In this document: piece after piece, positions 1 to 5,552 of the stretch
How the letters are laid out: the number at the start of each line of letters is the position of its first letter
How positions within the stretch are numbered: position 1 is the stretch's first letter
Assembly (NCBI GenBank): GCA_937902305.1
Contig: CALDHV010000048.1
Span: 1-8,520 of the forward strand
Length of the DNA: 8,520 nucleotides
Direction of reading: 5' to 3'
Source: an uncultured Clostridia bacterium
GTDB lineage: Bacteria; Bacillota; Clostridia; Oscillospirales; Acutalibacteraceae
Notes under the pieces: model-generated
What the model saw: the letters and a program-made list of their open reading frames with translations, nothing else
Databases searched by the model: none
What the model was told of the DNA's origin: nothing
Program-made: the position numbers and the translations under genes

Positions 1-103
1 GGAAGAGATAGACCAAAAGCATTTCCTGCCGCAGGAAAAACCGCTTGGGACGGAACTCGCGCTTGACACGCAGATCGCGGATCTCATTTTCGGGAGAGGT
101 CAT
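1..103 (-). CDS. Second ABC transporter permease (N-terminal fragment, runs off the left edge)
   Basis: Only the first 34 residues are in the window. They begin MTSPENEIRDLRVKREF, a polar and basic cytoplasmic lead, and end in QEMLLVYLF, which looks like the start of a first membrane helix. The ATG overlaps the TGA stop of the preceding permease by 4 bp (ATGA), so the two are probably translationally coupled. In CUT2 transporters of the rhamnose and AI-2 (Lsr) type, one two-domain ATPase is followed by two different permeases; this position and this kind of N-terminus fit the second permease. The permease call is therefore mainly from context. The visible ribosome binding site is poor (a G-rich run about 10 bases upstream), consistent with coupling. 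Confidence 0.7.
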   Translation of the reverse strand, partial: MTSPENEIRDLRVKREFRPKRFFLRQEMLLVYLF

Positions 104-1113
104 ATCCTTTTCCCCCTTTCCTCAAGAGCACGTTTGTCGGCAAGCCGGTTATTGAACAGATTGATGAGCAGGGCGACGAGGATGATGCCGCCTTGCAGGG
201 ATTCTTTCCAGACGTTGAAGCCGGGGAGCAGGCTCAGCAGATAGGTGATGACACTCATCAGCAGTATGGCGATGCCGACGCCGTCCACGCGCCCGCGTCC
301 GCCGGTGATGCTGACGCCCCCCAATACGCAGATCGCAATAGCGGTCATCTCATATCCGTTGCCGATGTCGGCGCTGACCAGGGTGTAATTGGAGGCGTAC
401 AGCACGCCCGCCAATCCCGCGCACAGACCGCAAAGGATATACGCCATCACGCTGACATTGCCGGTGCGAATGCCCGCGATGACGGCGGACTCCTCGGAGG
501 TGCCGATGGCATATAGCCGTCTGCCCGGTCGGGTATAGCCGAGGAACACGCCGGTCAGGATCAGCAGGGCGAGCGCCCACCAGATAATGCTGTTCAGCCC
601 GAGAATGTTACGCTGGGCAATGGCGAGGAAGCCGGCGGTGAATTGATTGGTGAAGATCCATTTACCGCCGCTGATGACATAGGAAAGACCCCGGAATGCA
701 TACATCGTGCCGAGGGTGACGATGAGCGGAGCAATGTGTAGCTTGCCGATCAGCAAGCCGTTGACCGCGCCGCACAGCCCGCCGACGACGATGCCGACCG
801 CCACCCATACGATGGCGGGCACATCGGGTGCCGCTACCATCAGCCGCGTTACGGTCACGCCGCTGACGGCGAGGACGGAGCCGACAGAAATATCAATGCC
901 GCCGGTTAGCAGAACAAACAGGATGCCGACCGCCAAAACCGCGTAGGTGGCATTATTGGTCAGCATGGAGGATAGAGAAGAAAAGGTGAAAAAGCCGGGG
1001 GTCAGCACCGCCGCGACGATCAGCAACAGCACCAGCGCGACGATCAGCCCGAACGGGCGATAGCCGCGTATGGCGCGGATCAGCGACCGACCGGTCTTGT
1101 CGTTATTTTTCAC
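100..1113 (-). CDS. Sugar-type (CUT2) ABC transporter permease, RbsC-like
   Basis: This 337-residue inner-membrane protein is the translocation channel partner of the ATPase encoded just upstream. It has about eight to ten hydrophobic segments (roughly residues 22-40, 55-70, 75-95, 100-122, 126-147, 172-192, 221-242, 256-270, 278-298 and 304-321). Diagnostic RbsC/BPD_transp_2 motifs are seen: GGIDISVGS at 71-79, NGLLIGKLHIAPLIVTLG at 118-135, the cytoplasmic loop AIGTSEESAVIAGI at 202-215, and LGGVSITGGRG at 264-274. The length is normal. The start is GTG, chosen because GGAGGTGA lies 7 bases upstream and because it gives a 4-bp GTGA overlap with the ATPase stop. Substrate cannot be told from the permease; a pentose, deoxyhexose or AI-2-like furanose is typical of the family. 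Confidence 0.93.
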   Translation of the reverse strand: MKNNDKTGRSLIRAIRGYRPFGLIVALVLLLIVAAVLTPGFFTFSSLSSMLTNNATYAVLAVGILFVLLTGGIDISVGSVLAVSGVTVTRLMVAAPDVPAIVWVAVGIVVGGLCGAVNGLLIGKLHIAPLIVTLGTMYAFRGLSYVISGGKWIFTNQFTAGFLAIAQRNILGLNSIIWWALALLILTGVFLGYTRPGRRLYAIGTSEESAVIAGIRTGNVSVMAYILCGLCAGLAGVLYASNYTLVSADIGNGYEMTAIAICVLGGVSITGGRGRVDGVGIAILLMSVITYLLSLLPGFNVWKESLQGGIILVALLINLFNNRLADKRALEERGKRI

Positions 1114-2606
1114 GGTGCAGTCACCTCCGTATCCTTGTGCATCAGGGATGCCGCCAGTATTTTCTCCTGCGTTGCCTCGGCGGCGTCCATTTCCGCGACA
1201 AGCCTGCCGGTGCGCATTACCAGGATGCGGTCTGCCATACCCAGCACCTCCGGCATTTCGGAGGATACCATCAGGATCGCGTGCCCGCTTTCAGCCAGCT
1301 CGCGGATGATCTCGTATACCGAGTTTTTCGCGCCGACATCAATGCCCTTGGTCGGCTCGTCGAGGATCAGCACCTTGAGATCGCAGTTGAGCAGTTTGGC
1401 GAGCACCACCTTCTGCTGATTGCCGCCGGACAGAGAGGAGGGGAGAGCGGCGACATTCCTCGCCTTGAGGCGGAGCTTGGTACACAGCTCCACGGCAGTG
1501 TCCGTTTCTGCCTTTTCGGACAGAAATCCGTGCCGCAGAAGCTTGCCCAGCGTGGCGGCGGACACATTGCGGGTGATCGACATTTGTCCGAGCAAGCCCT
1601 GCGATAGCCGATCCTCCGGCAAAAGCCCGATACCCGCCTCCAGCGCCTCTGCTGTGGAGCGGATGTTCAATTCCTTCCCCTCCAGCAGAACCTTGCCGCT
1701 GTCGGGACACAAATTGCCGTATATCGTGCGGCACACCTCGGTGCGCCCGGCGCCGACCAGCCCGGTCAGCACTACGATCTCTCCCTGCCGCACGCTGAAT
1801 GAGATGTCCCGGAAATACCCCTGCTTGCACAGTCCCTCCACGCGAAAGATCTCTTGCCCGATTTCGCCGCGGCGGGGCGGATAGAGATTTTCGAGCTTGC
1901 GCCCGACCATATTATGTATCAGCTCATCGTGCGAAATGGCATCAATATCCCATGTGCCGATATACTGCCCGTCCCGCAGTACCGTGACCCGGGAGGCGAG
2001 CCGGTACATATCCTCAAAGCGGTGGGTAATGAAGATCATCGAAATGCCGTCGTCCCGCAGTTTCTCTACGATCTCATACAGCCGCTCACATTCAAACGCC
2101 GTCAGCGAGGCGGTCGGTTCATCGAGGATGAGGAGCCGGGCATGGCGGGACAGCGCCTTGGCGATCTCCACCATCTGCTGTTGGGCGACCGAGAGAGAGG
2201 ACATCGGCTTTTTGACATCAATATCCGGGGAAAACGGTGCCAACTGTTCCTTGGCGAGCCGGTGCATTTTTGACCAGTCGTAGGTGCCCCATTTGGTTTT
2301 CAGCTCCTGCCCCATAAAGATATTTTCCGTAACCGAAAGATCGGGGAATGAGGTGACGTGCTGATAAATGGCGGCAATGCCGAGCTTCTGTGATTCGACG
2401 GTGCTTTTCGGTGCAAGCGGCTTGCCGTCATACAGCATCGTACCGCTGTCCGGACGGTATACGCCGGTGATGATTTTGATAAACGTGGATTTTCCCGCAC
2501 CGTTTTCTCCCATCAGCGCGTGGACTTCTCCCCGTTTGAGTGCAAAATGCATCCCTTTCAGCGCCGGAGAGCCGCCGAAGGTCTTGACAATATCCTGCAT
2601 TTCCAA
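1110..2606 (-). CDS. Sugar-type (CUT2) ABC transporter ATP-binding protein with two nucleotide-binding domains, RbsA-like
   Basis: This cytoplasmic ATPase powers import through the permeases encoded downstream; 498 residues is normal for RbsA/MglA/LsrA proteins. Domain 1 has Walker A GENGAGKST (33-41), Q-loop Q82, signature LSVAQQ (138-143), Walker B LLILDEP (158-164) and H-loop H195. Domain 2 has the family's usual altered P-loop GLVGAGRTE (282-290), with Arg replacing Lys, then LSGGNQQ (392-398), Walker B DEP at 416-418, and SSE instead of the H-loop His. FPDLSVTENIFMG (87-99) resembles the rhamnose/AI-2 branch. The start is uncertain. Coordinates use TTG, 21 bases past a strong GGAGGAG. 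The best-spaced codon (6 bases) is ACG at 2619-2621, giving xSNYLLEMQDIVKTF, which resembles the usual MSNYxLEM start. ATG at 2598-2600 is a third option. The PrsW-like gene's TAA lies right beside this ribosome binding site, so the genes are one operon. Confidence 0.95.
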   Translation of the reverse strand: MEMQDIVKTFGGSPALKGMHFALKRGEVHALMGENGAGKSTFIKIITGVYRPDSGTMLYDGKPLAPKSTVESQKLGIAAIYQHVTSFPDLSVTENIFMGQELKTKWGTYDWSKMHRLAKEQLAPFSPDIDVKKPMSSLSVAQQQMVEIAKALSRHARLLILDEPTASLTAFECERLYEIVEKLRDDGISMIFITHRFEDMYRLASRVTVLRDGQYIGTWDIDAISHDELIHNMVGRKLENLYPPRRGEIGQEIFRVEGLCKQGYFRDISFSVRQGEIVVLTGLVGAGRTEVCRTIYGNLCPDSGKVLLEGKELNIRSTAEALEAGIGLLPEDRLSQGLLGQMSITRNVSAATLGKLLRHGFLSEKAETDTAVELCTKLRLKARNVAALPSSLSGGNQQKVVLAKLLNCDLKVLILDEPTKGIDVGAKNSVYEIIRELAESGHAILMVSSEMPEVLGMADRILVMRTGRLVAEMDAAEATQEKILAASLMHKDTEVTAP

Positions 2607-2627
2607 GAGATAATTGCTCGTTGTTTA

Positions 2628-2638
2628 CTCCTCCTTTT
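2628..2638 (-). promoter_or_regulatory. Ribosome binding site that places the ABC ATPase start at an ACG codon
   Basis: On the minus strand AAAAGGAGGAG is followed by six bases and then ACG (2619-2621), in frame with the ATPase. An in-frame TAA (2625-2627) lies between them, so translation cannot begin further upstream. The first standard start codons are TTG at 2606 (21-base spacing) and ATG at 2600 (27-base spacing), both far outside normal spacing. Confidence 0.75.
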
Positions 2639-3278
2639 ACTGTACCGCTTGTCTATGCCGCTTTTTGAGGTACATCACCGTCAGCGTGGCGGCATACCCG
2701 ACCGTGGTCAGCACCACACCGAGATACAGATATTTTGACTGAATAAGAATGTTATACAAGGAATGATAGTTGGTCGCCAGAATGAGGATGGCGACAGTGC
2801 CGGGGAAAAACCATTTTTTGTGTTTCACGAATAGCGAGATGCCGTATGCCACCAGCACGGTGCAAATACTGTGCATCATACCCGAGCCGATGCCCCGCAT
2901 CACGGCGACAAACATCGTGATTTCTTCACCGCGCTGACCGAACAGGCAGGTGTTTTCAAATATCGCAAAGCCGATACCGCACGAGATCGCCGCCTCCAGG
3001 AGGCTTTGCTTTTCGGGCTTTTTGCCGAATGCGAACACCAGCAGGGGCAGGGCCTTGAGCATTTCCTCGATGACGGGGGAGTAGTTGACGGTGAGGTAAA
3101 AGCGGGAGACCCCGGTTGCGGTCAGAATGGTGGTATTGATGATCCCCGCCAGCAGACCCGCGGTCAGCCCGAACAGCAAAAACAGCATTTGCGTGCGCAC
3201 CTTGCCCCGTATTGCCAGCATCATCAGGGAAATAGGGAAGGCAAGGCAAACGAAGATTTTGAACATTATCGGATCCAT
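2637..3278 (-). CDS. PrsW-family glutamic-type intramembrane protease
   Basis: This 213-residue multi-pass membrane protein belongs to the PrsW/CPBP-like superfamily of intramembrane peptidases. In Bacillus, PrsW starts destruction of the anti-sigma factor RsiW. The core motifs are present in order: EEMLK (EExxK, 71-75), FAIFE (FxxxE, 104-108, continuing into N109), H136 in GMMHS, and HSLYN (HxxxN, 172-176). About six to eight hydrophobic helices surround them, and the protein ends in a basic tail (KKRHRQ). The ATG at 3278 was chosen over an open frame reaching 3389: it has GAGGGGG 8 bases upstream, and the extension (HLLHHRRKRYR...DDDD) is a shadow of the preceding gene. It overlaps that gene by 13 bp. 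There is no anti-sigma factor nearby, so the substrate is unknown; the neighbouring membrane protein or the transporter are candidates by inference. Confidence 0.82.
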   Translation of the reverse strand: MDPIMFKIFVCLAFPISLMMLAIRGKVRTQMLFLLFGLTAGLLAGIINTTILTATGVSRFYLTVNYSPVIEEMLKALPLLVFAFGKKPEKQSLLEAAISCGIGFAIFENTCLFGQRGEEITMFVAVMRGIGSGMMHSICTVLVAYGISLFVKHKKWFFPGTVAILILATNYHSLYNILIQSKYLYLGVVLTTVGYAATLTVMYLKKRHRQAVQ

Positions 3279-3937
3279 TTGCGATACCCCCTCTTTCCGG
3301 CAATCATCATCGTCAGCAGGCACAGCGGCATAAAGAACATCGTGACGAATACACCGGTAGCGCTTTCGACGATGGTGTAATAGGTGCACACACCGTCACC
3401 GGCATACAGCGCGAGCGCCATCAGGTTGCACACGCGGGTGCCCTTCAACAGCCCGATACCGTTTTCCGGCAGGATGAGGTGCTTGAGATTATAGTAGGAG
3501 GAAATGATCTTCGGCACGACCATCAAAAGGTAAGCGATGATTTGTATACGGGTCAGACCCGTCGTGATACGGTAGCAGAGAATGGCGGCGACGGAAAAGA
3601 CCACCGGTGCAGACAAGGCGATGATGCGGTATTTGCGGTAGGCTTTTTTGCCGTCGTCCACGATGGCGTTCCAAACGCCGCAACCTGCTGCCAGTATGAA
3701 CAGATAACACCCGAAATAGCCGAGCGAAAATACGCCGAGAATATCCGGGCGCTCCTCATAGCAAAAATAGTACGCCAGCCACACGAACTCGGATAGGGTG
3801 TAGCAACCGACCGCGCAGACCAGGAACTTGAAATAGGACGGCGCTTTCCGGATGAAAAAAGCGGAAATGCCGTATGTCAGTGCCGTCAGCAGGATCGCGA
3901 CCTCGGCGGCGGTCAGTATGATGATGGTTTGCTTCAT
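3266..3937 (-). CDS. Seven-helix membrane protein of unknown function, first gene of the ABC transporter operon
   Basis: The 223 residues hold about seven hydrophobic segments (roughly 5-28, 36-59, 68-91, 105-123, 131-148, 168-189 and 192-213) joined by short loops. Positively charged stretches occur at 97-103 (GKKAYRK) and in the C-terminal tail GKRGYRKWIR. There is no output domain. The layout resembles the seven-helix sensor portion of some clostridial histidine kinases, but I recognise no signature motif, so the role is open. The ATG has AGGAGG 9 bases upstream and follows a strong promoter with a leader of only about 17 bases. Its 3' end overlaps the PrsW-like gene by 13 bp. This tight coupling suggests the two membrane proteins act together, as sensor and protease or as substrate and protease; that is inference. 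Confidence 0.75.
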   Translation of the reverse strand: MKQTIIILTAAEVAILLTALTYGISAFFIRKAPSYFKFLVCAVGCYTLSEFVWLAYYFCYEERPDILGVFSLGYFGCYLFILAAGCGVWNAIVDDGKKAYRKYRIIALSAPVVFSVAAILCYRITTGLTRIQIIAYLLMVVPKIISSYYNLKHLILPENGIGLLKGTRVCNLMALALYAGDGVCTYYTIVESATGVFVTMFFMPLCLLTMMIAGKRGYRKWIR

Positions 3938-3960
3938 TTCACCGCGCCTCCTTTTTGGTA

Positions 3961-3989
3961 ATCATAGCATTATTTACCACATAAAGCAA
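3961..3989 (-). promoter_or_regulatory. Sigma-A type promoter for the membrane protein-PrsW-ABC transporter operon
   Basis: On the minus strand, TTGCTT (3984-3989), a 17-base spacer and TATGAT (3961-3966) are seen, with TG one base ahead of the -10 box (extended -10). The predicted start near 3954 leaves a leader of about 17 bases before the ATG at 3937, so there is little room for a riboswitch or attenuator. No other good promoter was seen within the operon. Confidence 0.78.
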
Positions 3990-4000
3990 CCCTTTTTGTA

Positions 4001-4047
4001 CAATAAAAAGAGGCGCGATCGTCTCACCGGTGTGAGGCAATCGCGCC
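4001..4047 (-). terminator. Rho-independent terminator of the LytS-type membrane protein gene
   Basis: Arms at 4012-4027 and 4032-4047 form a 16-position stem with one mismatch and one G-U pair around a 4-base loop. On the minus strand it is followed by CTCTTTTTATTG. It lies between the stop codon at 4081 and the promoter of the next operon, insulating the two units. Confidence 0.88.
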
Positions 4048-4080
4048 CGTCGTGTCAATCAATCATTTCGAATGGTCAGA

Positions 4081-4665
4081 TCAGTTTTCCGGTCGCTTGA
4101 AGCATTGATAGATATGCAGGCAGAACGCCATACCGCAAACATTGGCGATGATGATCGGCAGAGCGATCTTCGCGGCAAGCTCCCCCTGACCAAACGCGCA
4201 GAGCAGAAGCATATGGCATCCCTCGGTCACGATCGACGCGCACAGCCCGGTCGGCAGGGTGTAGCGGTCGGCACGCTGGATCAGCAGATGGAACACCGAG
4301 CCGATAATACCGGCGAGGAAGCAGGCGAGCATACACGGCATCGCGCTGTCGCCGCCGTATACGAAGAAACGGAACAGACCGCCGATCAGTGCCGAGCCGA
4401 TGCCGGCGATCGGGCCGCCGACCATACCGGCGTACAGCGGTGCCAGATTGCGGCAGTTGCAAAGCGCATCGCCTACCTCAATGGCAGAGAAGGAGGCGTA
4501 GATCGACAGCGCGCCGAACAGCAACGCCATAAGGATGCTGTGGAGCGTTTTGTTGTTTTTGTGCAGTTCACTGCGCTTGCGGGATGAAAAAAACACCATT
4601 GCGACTGCGGCGATGACGGCAGCAGAGCCGAGAGTCGTCGTGAGCATTTGCCAAAAGTCATTCAT
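4081..4665 (-). CDS. Stand-alone LytS/YhcK-type five-helix (5TMR-LYT) membrane receptor domain protein
   Basis: This 194-residue membrane protein consists almost entirely of the 5TM-5TMR_LYT domain, the input domain of LytS-like histidine kinases and some diguanylate cyclases. The match lies in the core: NCRNLAPLYAGMVGGPIAGIG (70-90, with N70, R72 and GGP at 83-85), then GGLFRF with R99, YGGDSAMPCMLACFLAGIIGS (103-123), and IVTEGCHMLLL (145-155). Hydrophobic segments lie at roughly 7-26, 41-60, 74-98, 111-128, 139-157 and 166-184. There is no kinase, GGDEF or other output domain, and no response regulator adjoins it. The ATG at 4665 was chosen because AGGAGGG lies 6 bases upstream; an in-frame ATG at 4755 precedes the promoter. 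It has its own promoter and terminator, so it is monocistronic. It may sense a ligand for a partner elsewhere, or be a small transporter-like relative. Confidence 0.85.
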   Translation of the reverse strand: MNDFWQMLTTTLGSAAVIAAVAMVFFSSRKRSELHKNNKTLHSILMALLFGALSIYASFSAIEVGDALCNCRNLAPLYAGMVGGPIAGIGSALIGGLFRFFVYGGDSAMPCMLACFLAGIIGSVFHLLIQRADRYTLPTGLCASIVTEGCHMLLLCAFGQGELAAKIALPIIIANVCGMAFCLHIYQCFKRPEN

Positions 4666-4695
4666 AATAATCCCTCCTATTTTTTGATCTTTCCC

Positions 4696-4724
4696 AGTAT
4701 ATGCCGCTTGATCGAAAAAGTCAA
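4696..4724 (-). promoter_or_regulatory. Promoter of the LytS-type membrane protein gene
   Basis: On the minus strand TTGACT (4719-4724), a 17-base spacer and TATACT (4696-4701) are close to the sigma-A consensus. The predicted transcript starts near 4689, giving a leader of roughly 24 bases that carries the AGGAGGG ribosome binding site. Confidence 0.8.
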
Positions 4725-4907
4725 CACTTTTGTGCTGTGATTTGGATATTTTCATTTTTGGCGGAAAGGAGAAAATTAGAAATAAAATCGACGAGCTTCT
4801 GTCGGAACTTGACGATTTATGTAAATGGATTACGGAAAAGATATTTCGGGAAAACGGTGGATGGAGTGGAACCCGCGGGAAAAAAGAATGTGTGATAATA
4901 TCTGCTT
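4725..4907. other. Intergenic stretch with a possible gene remnant
   Basis: No convincing gene. On the plus strand, AAAGGAG (about 4765-4771) is followed by an open frame reading KIRNKIDELLSELDDLCKWITEKIF, which looks like an amphipathic protein end but has no ATG or GTG at usable spacing, and after about 40 residues runs into sequence antisense to the next gene. It could be a decayed fragment or chance. There is no clear terminator for the four-helix-bundle gene, whose minus-strand transcript enters here; only a T-run (about 4880-4886) without a good stem is seen. Confidence 0.35.
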
Positions 4908-5258
4908 TTACTGTGAGTTTTCCTTTGCGGTGTTAAGCGATGCAATCAACATTCGTTTAATTTCTTCTGCAAGGGAAAGCAGTTTATCAAAGTCGTATTC
5001 AATCAAATGTGTTCGTTTCAACAATGTAAGCCAATAAATACTTTCTCCCGTTTCTTTGAGAGAAATATGGAGTTTAGATATAAAATCGGCTTTACTGTTT
5101 CCGTAAACTGCTTCGTTTATATTTGCACCGATACTGGTTGCTGAACGCAATAATTGCTTTGCGATTGTGGTGTCTTTTTTTGATTTGGAAAACTGCTCAT
5201 AAAATAAAACGATTTGTGTTGCAAAATCAAGAGATTTATCAAGCAATGGACTATTCAT
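4908..5258 (-). CDS. Four-helix-bundle protein of the 23S rRNA intervening-sequence (IVS / S23) family
   Basis: The 116-residue protein is entirely helical and matches this family in length and motif: RSATSIGANINEAVYGNSKADFISKL (38-63) followed by SLKETGESIYWLTLL (66-80) and a final helix LLSLAEEIKRMLIASLN (93-109). Relatives are found inside intervening sequences of 23S rRNA genes and as free-standing genes; Avd proteins of diversity-generating retroelements share the fold and form nucleic-acid-binding pentamers. The function of free-standing members is not established. No rRNA, reverse transcriptase or template/variable repeat is nearby. The gene is clearly richer in A and T than every other gene here, with AAA/TTT/ATT codons favoured, which suggests recent transfer. 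Its ATG has AGGTGAG a few bases upstream, and its own promoter. Confidence 0.93.
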   Translation of the reverse strand: MNSPLLDKSLDFATQIVLFYEQFSKSKKDTTIAKQLLRSATSIGANINEAVYGNSKADFISKLHISLKETGESIYWLTLLKRTHLIEYDFDKLLSLAEEIKRMLIASLNTAKENSQ

Positions 5259-5276
5259 AAACTCACCTCTCGATGT

Positions 5277-5305
5277 ATTATATCATAATCTGTTCTTTAA
5301 TACAA
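5277..5305 (-). promoter_or_regulatory. Promoter of the four-helix-bundle gene
   Basis: On the minus strand a perfect TATAAT (5277-5282) is preceded by a 17-base spacer and TTGTAT (5300-5305), a weak -35 box. Transcription would start near 5270, some dozen bases ahead of the ATG. A 7-bp hairpin lies just upstream of the -35 box. Confidence 0.65.
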
Positions 5306-5306
5306 T

Positions 5307-5323
5307 GCTTTGCGAAGCAAAGC
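5307..5323. repeat. Short perfect hairpin GCTTTGC-GAA-GCAAAGC
   Basis: A 7-bp perfect inverted repeat with a 3-base loop sits directly upstream of the -35 box of the four-helix-bundle gene. On the plus strand it is followed by TACCTTTTCTTTT, so it could be a weak plus-strand terminator; on the minus strand it could be an operator or part of a mobile unit. Confidence 0.55.
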
Positions 5324-5338
5324 TACCTTTTCTTTTCA

Positions 5339-5460
5339 CTCTTCTCTTTTATCTCTTATCTGGAAACGACAATTTTCTTTCAGAGAAGAGAGAAGAACGA
5401 AAAGAGAAAAGAGAAGAGTACAAAAAGAAACGACAATCTTCTGACGAAAATTGTCGTTTC
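5339..5460. repeat. Cluster of nested direct and inverted repeats between the four-helix-bundle gene and the tRNA
   Basis: A 15-base unit occurs three times: GAAACGACAATTTTC at 5363-5377, GAAACGACAATCTTC at 5427-5441 (same direction) and its reverse complement at 5446-5460. The outer two are a perfect inverted pair; the inner two form a terminator hairpin. The direct copies flank a 49-base, almost all-purine stretch (5378-5426). A second inverted pair, CTCTTCTCTTTT (5339-5350) and AAAAGAGAAGAG (5407-5418), spans the first copy. The strand asymmetry (pyrimidine then purine) and the repeats set this stretch apart from the neighbouring genes. Confidence 0.8.
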
Positions 5461-5465
5461 TTTTT
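5422..5465. terminator. Bidirectional rho-independent terminator downstream of tRNA-Arg
   Basis: Arms 5427-5441 and 5446-5460 pair over 15 positions (one G-U or A-C pair depending on strand) around a TGAC loop. A T-run follows on both strands: TTTTT on the minus strand (5426 to 5422) and TTTTT on the plus strand (5461-5465). On the minus strand it begins 4 bases past the tRNA CCA end and most likely ends the tRNA transcript. Confidence 0.88.
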
Positions 5466-5541
5466 GGCCCGCCCGGAGGGATTCGAACCCCCGGCCTTTG
5501 GAATCGGAATCCACTGCGATATCCAGCTTCGCCACGGGCGG
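5465..5541 (-). tRNA. tRNA-Arg, anticodon CCG, with encoded CCA
   Basis: A full cloverleaf can be drawn on the minus strand. The acceptor is CCGCCCG/CGGGCGG (7 perfect pairs). The D-arm is GCGA/TCGC with loop AGCTGGATA. The anticodon arm is GTGGA/TCCAA with loop TTCCGAT, and the anticodon CCG lies at 5505-5507. The variable loop is AGGCC. The T-arm is GGGGG/CCCTC with loop TTCGAAT. Discriminator G is followed by encoded CCA. It decodes CGG arginine codons. The only oddity is a G27-A43 mismatch at the top of the anticodon stem. It has its own promoter and terminator. Confidence 0.97.
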
Positions 5542-5552
5542 AAATATCGGGT

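Noticed and set aside
1137..2283. Several plus-strand open frames opposite the ABC ATPase
   Set aside because: They are shadows of the well-supported ATPase gene, with no ribosome binding sites or recognisable domains.
3279..3389. N-terminal extension of the PrsW-like protein
   Set aside because: The peptide is unlike a membrane protein start and lies in the 3' end of the preceding gene; the ATG at 3278 has a good ribosome binding site.
4666..4755. 30-residue extension of the LytS-type protein
   Set aside because: The upstream ATG lies before the promoter at 4696-4724, and the inner ATG has an ideal ribosome binding site.
4825..5037. Plus-strand 70-codon frame beginning MDYGKDISGKRWMEW
   Set aside because: It has no ribosome binding site, and its second half is antisense to the four-helix-bundle gene.
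4908..5465. Diversity-generating retroelement (Avd-like protein plus repeats)
   Set aside because: The protein shares the Avd fold family, but there is no reverse transcriptase and the repeats lack a template/variable pair with adenine-specific changes.
5465..5541. Integration site of a genomic island at the tRNA 3' end
   Set aside because: No integrase and no second copy of the tRNA 3' end is in the window; the repeats start outside the tRNA and do not copy it.
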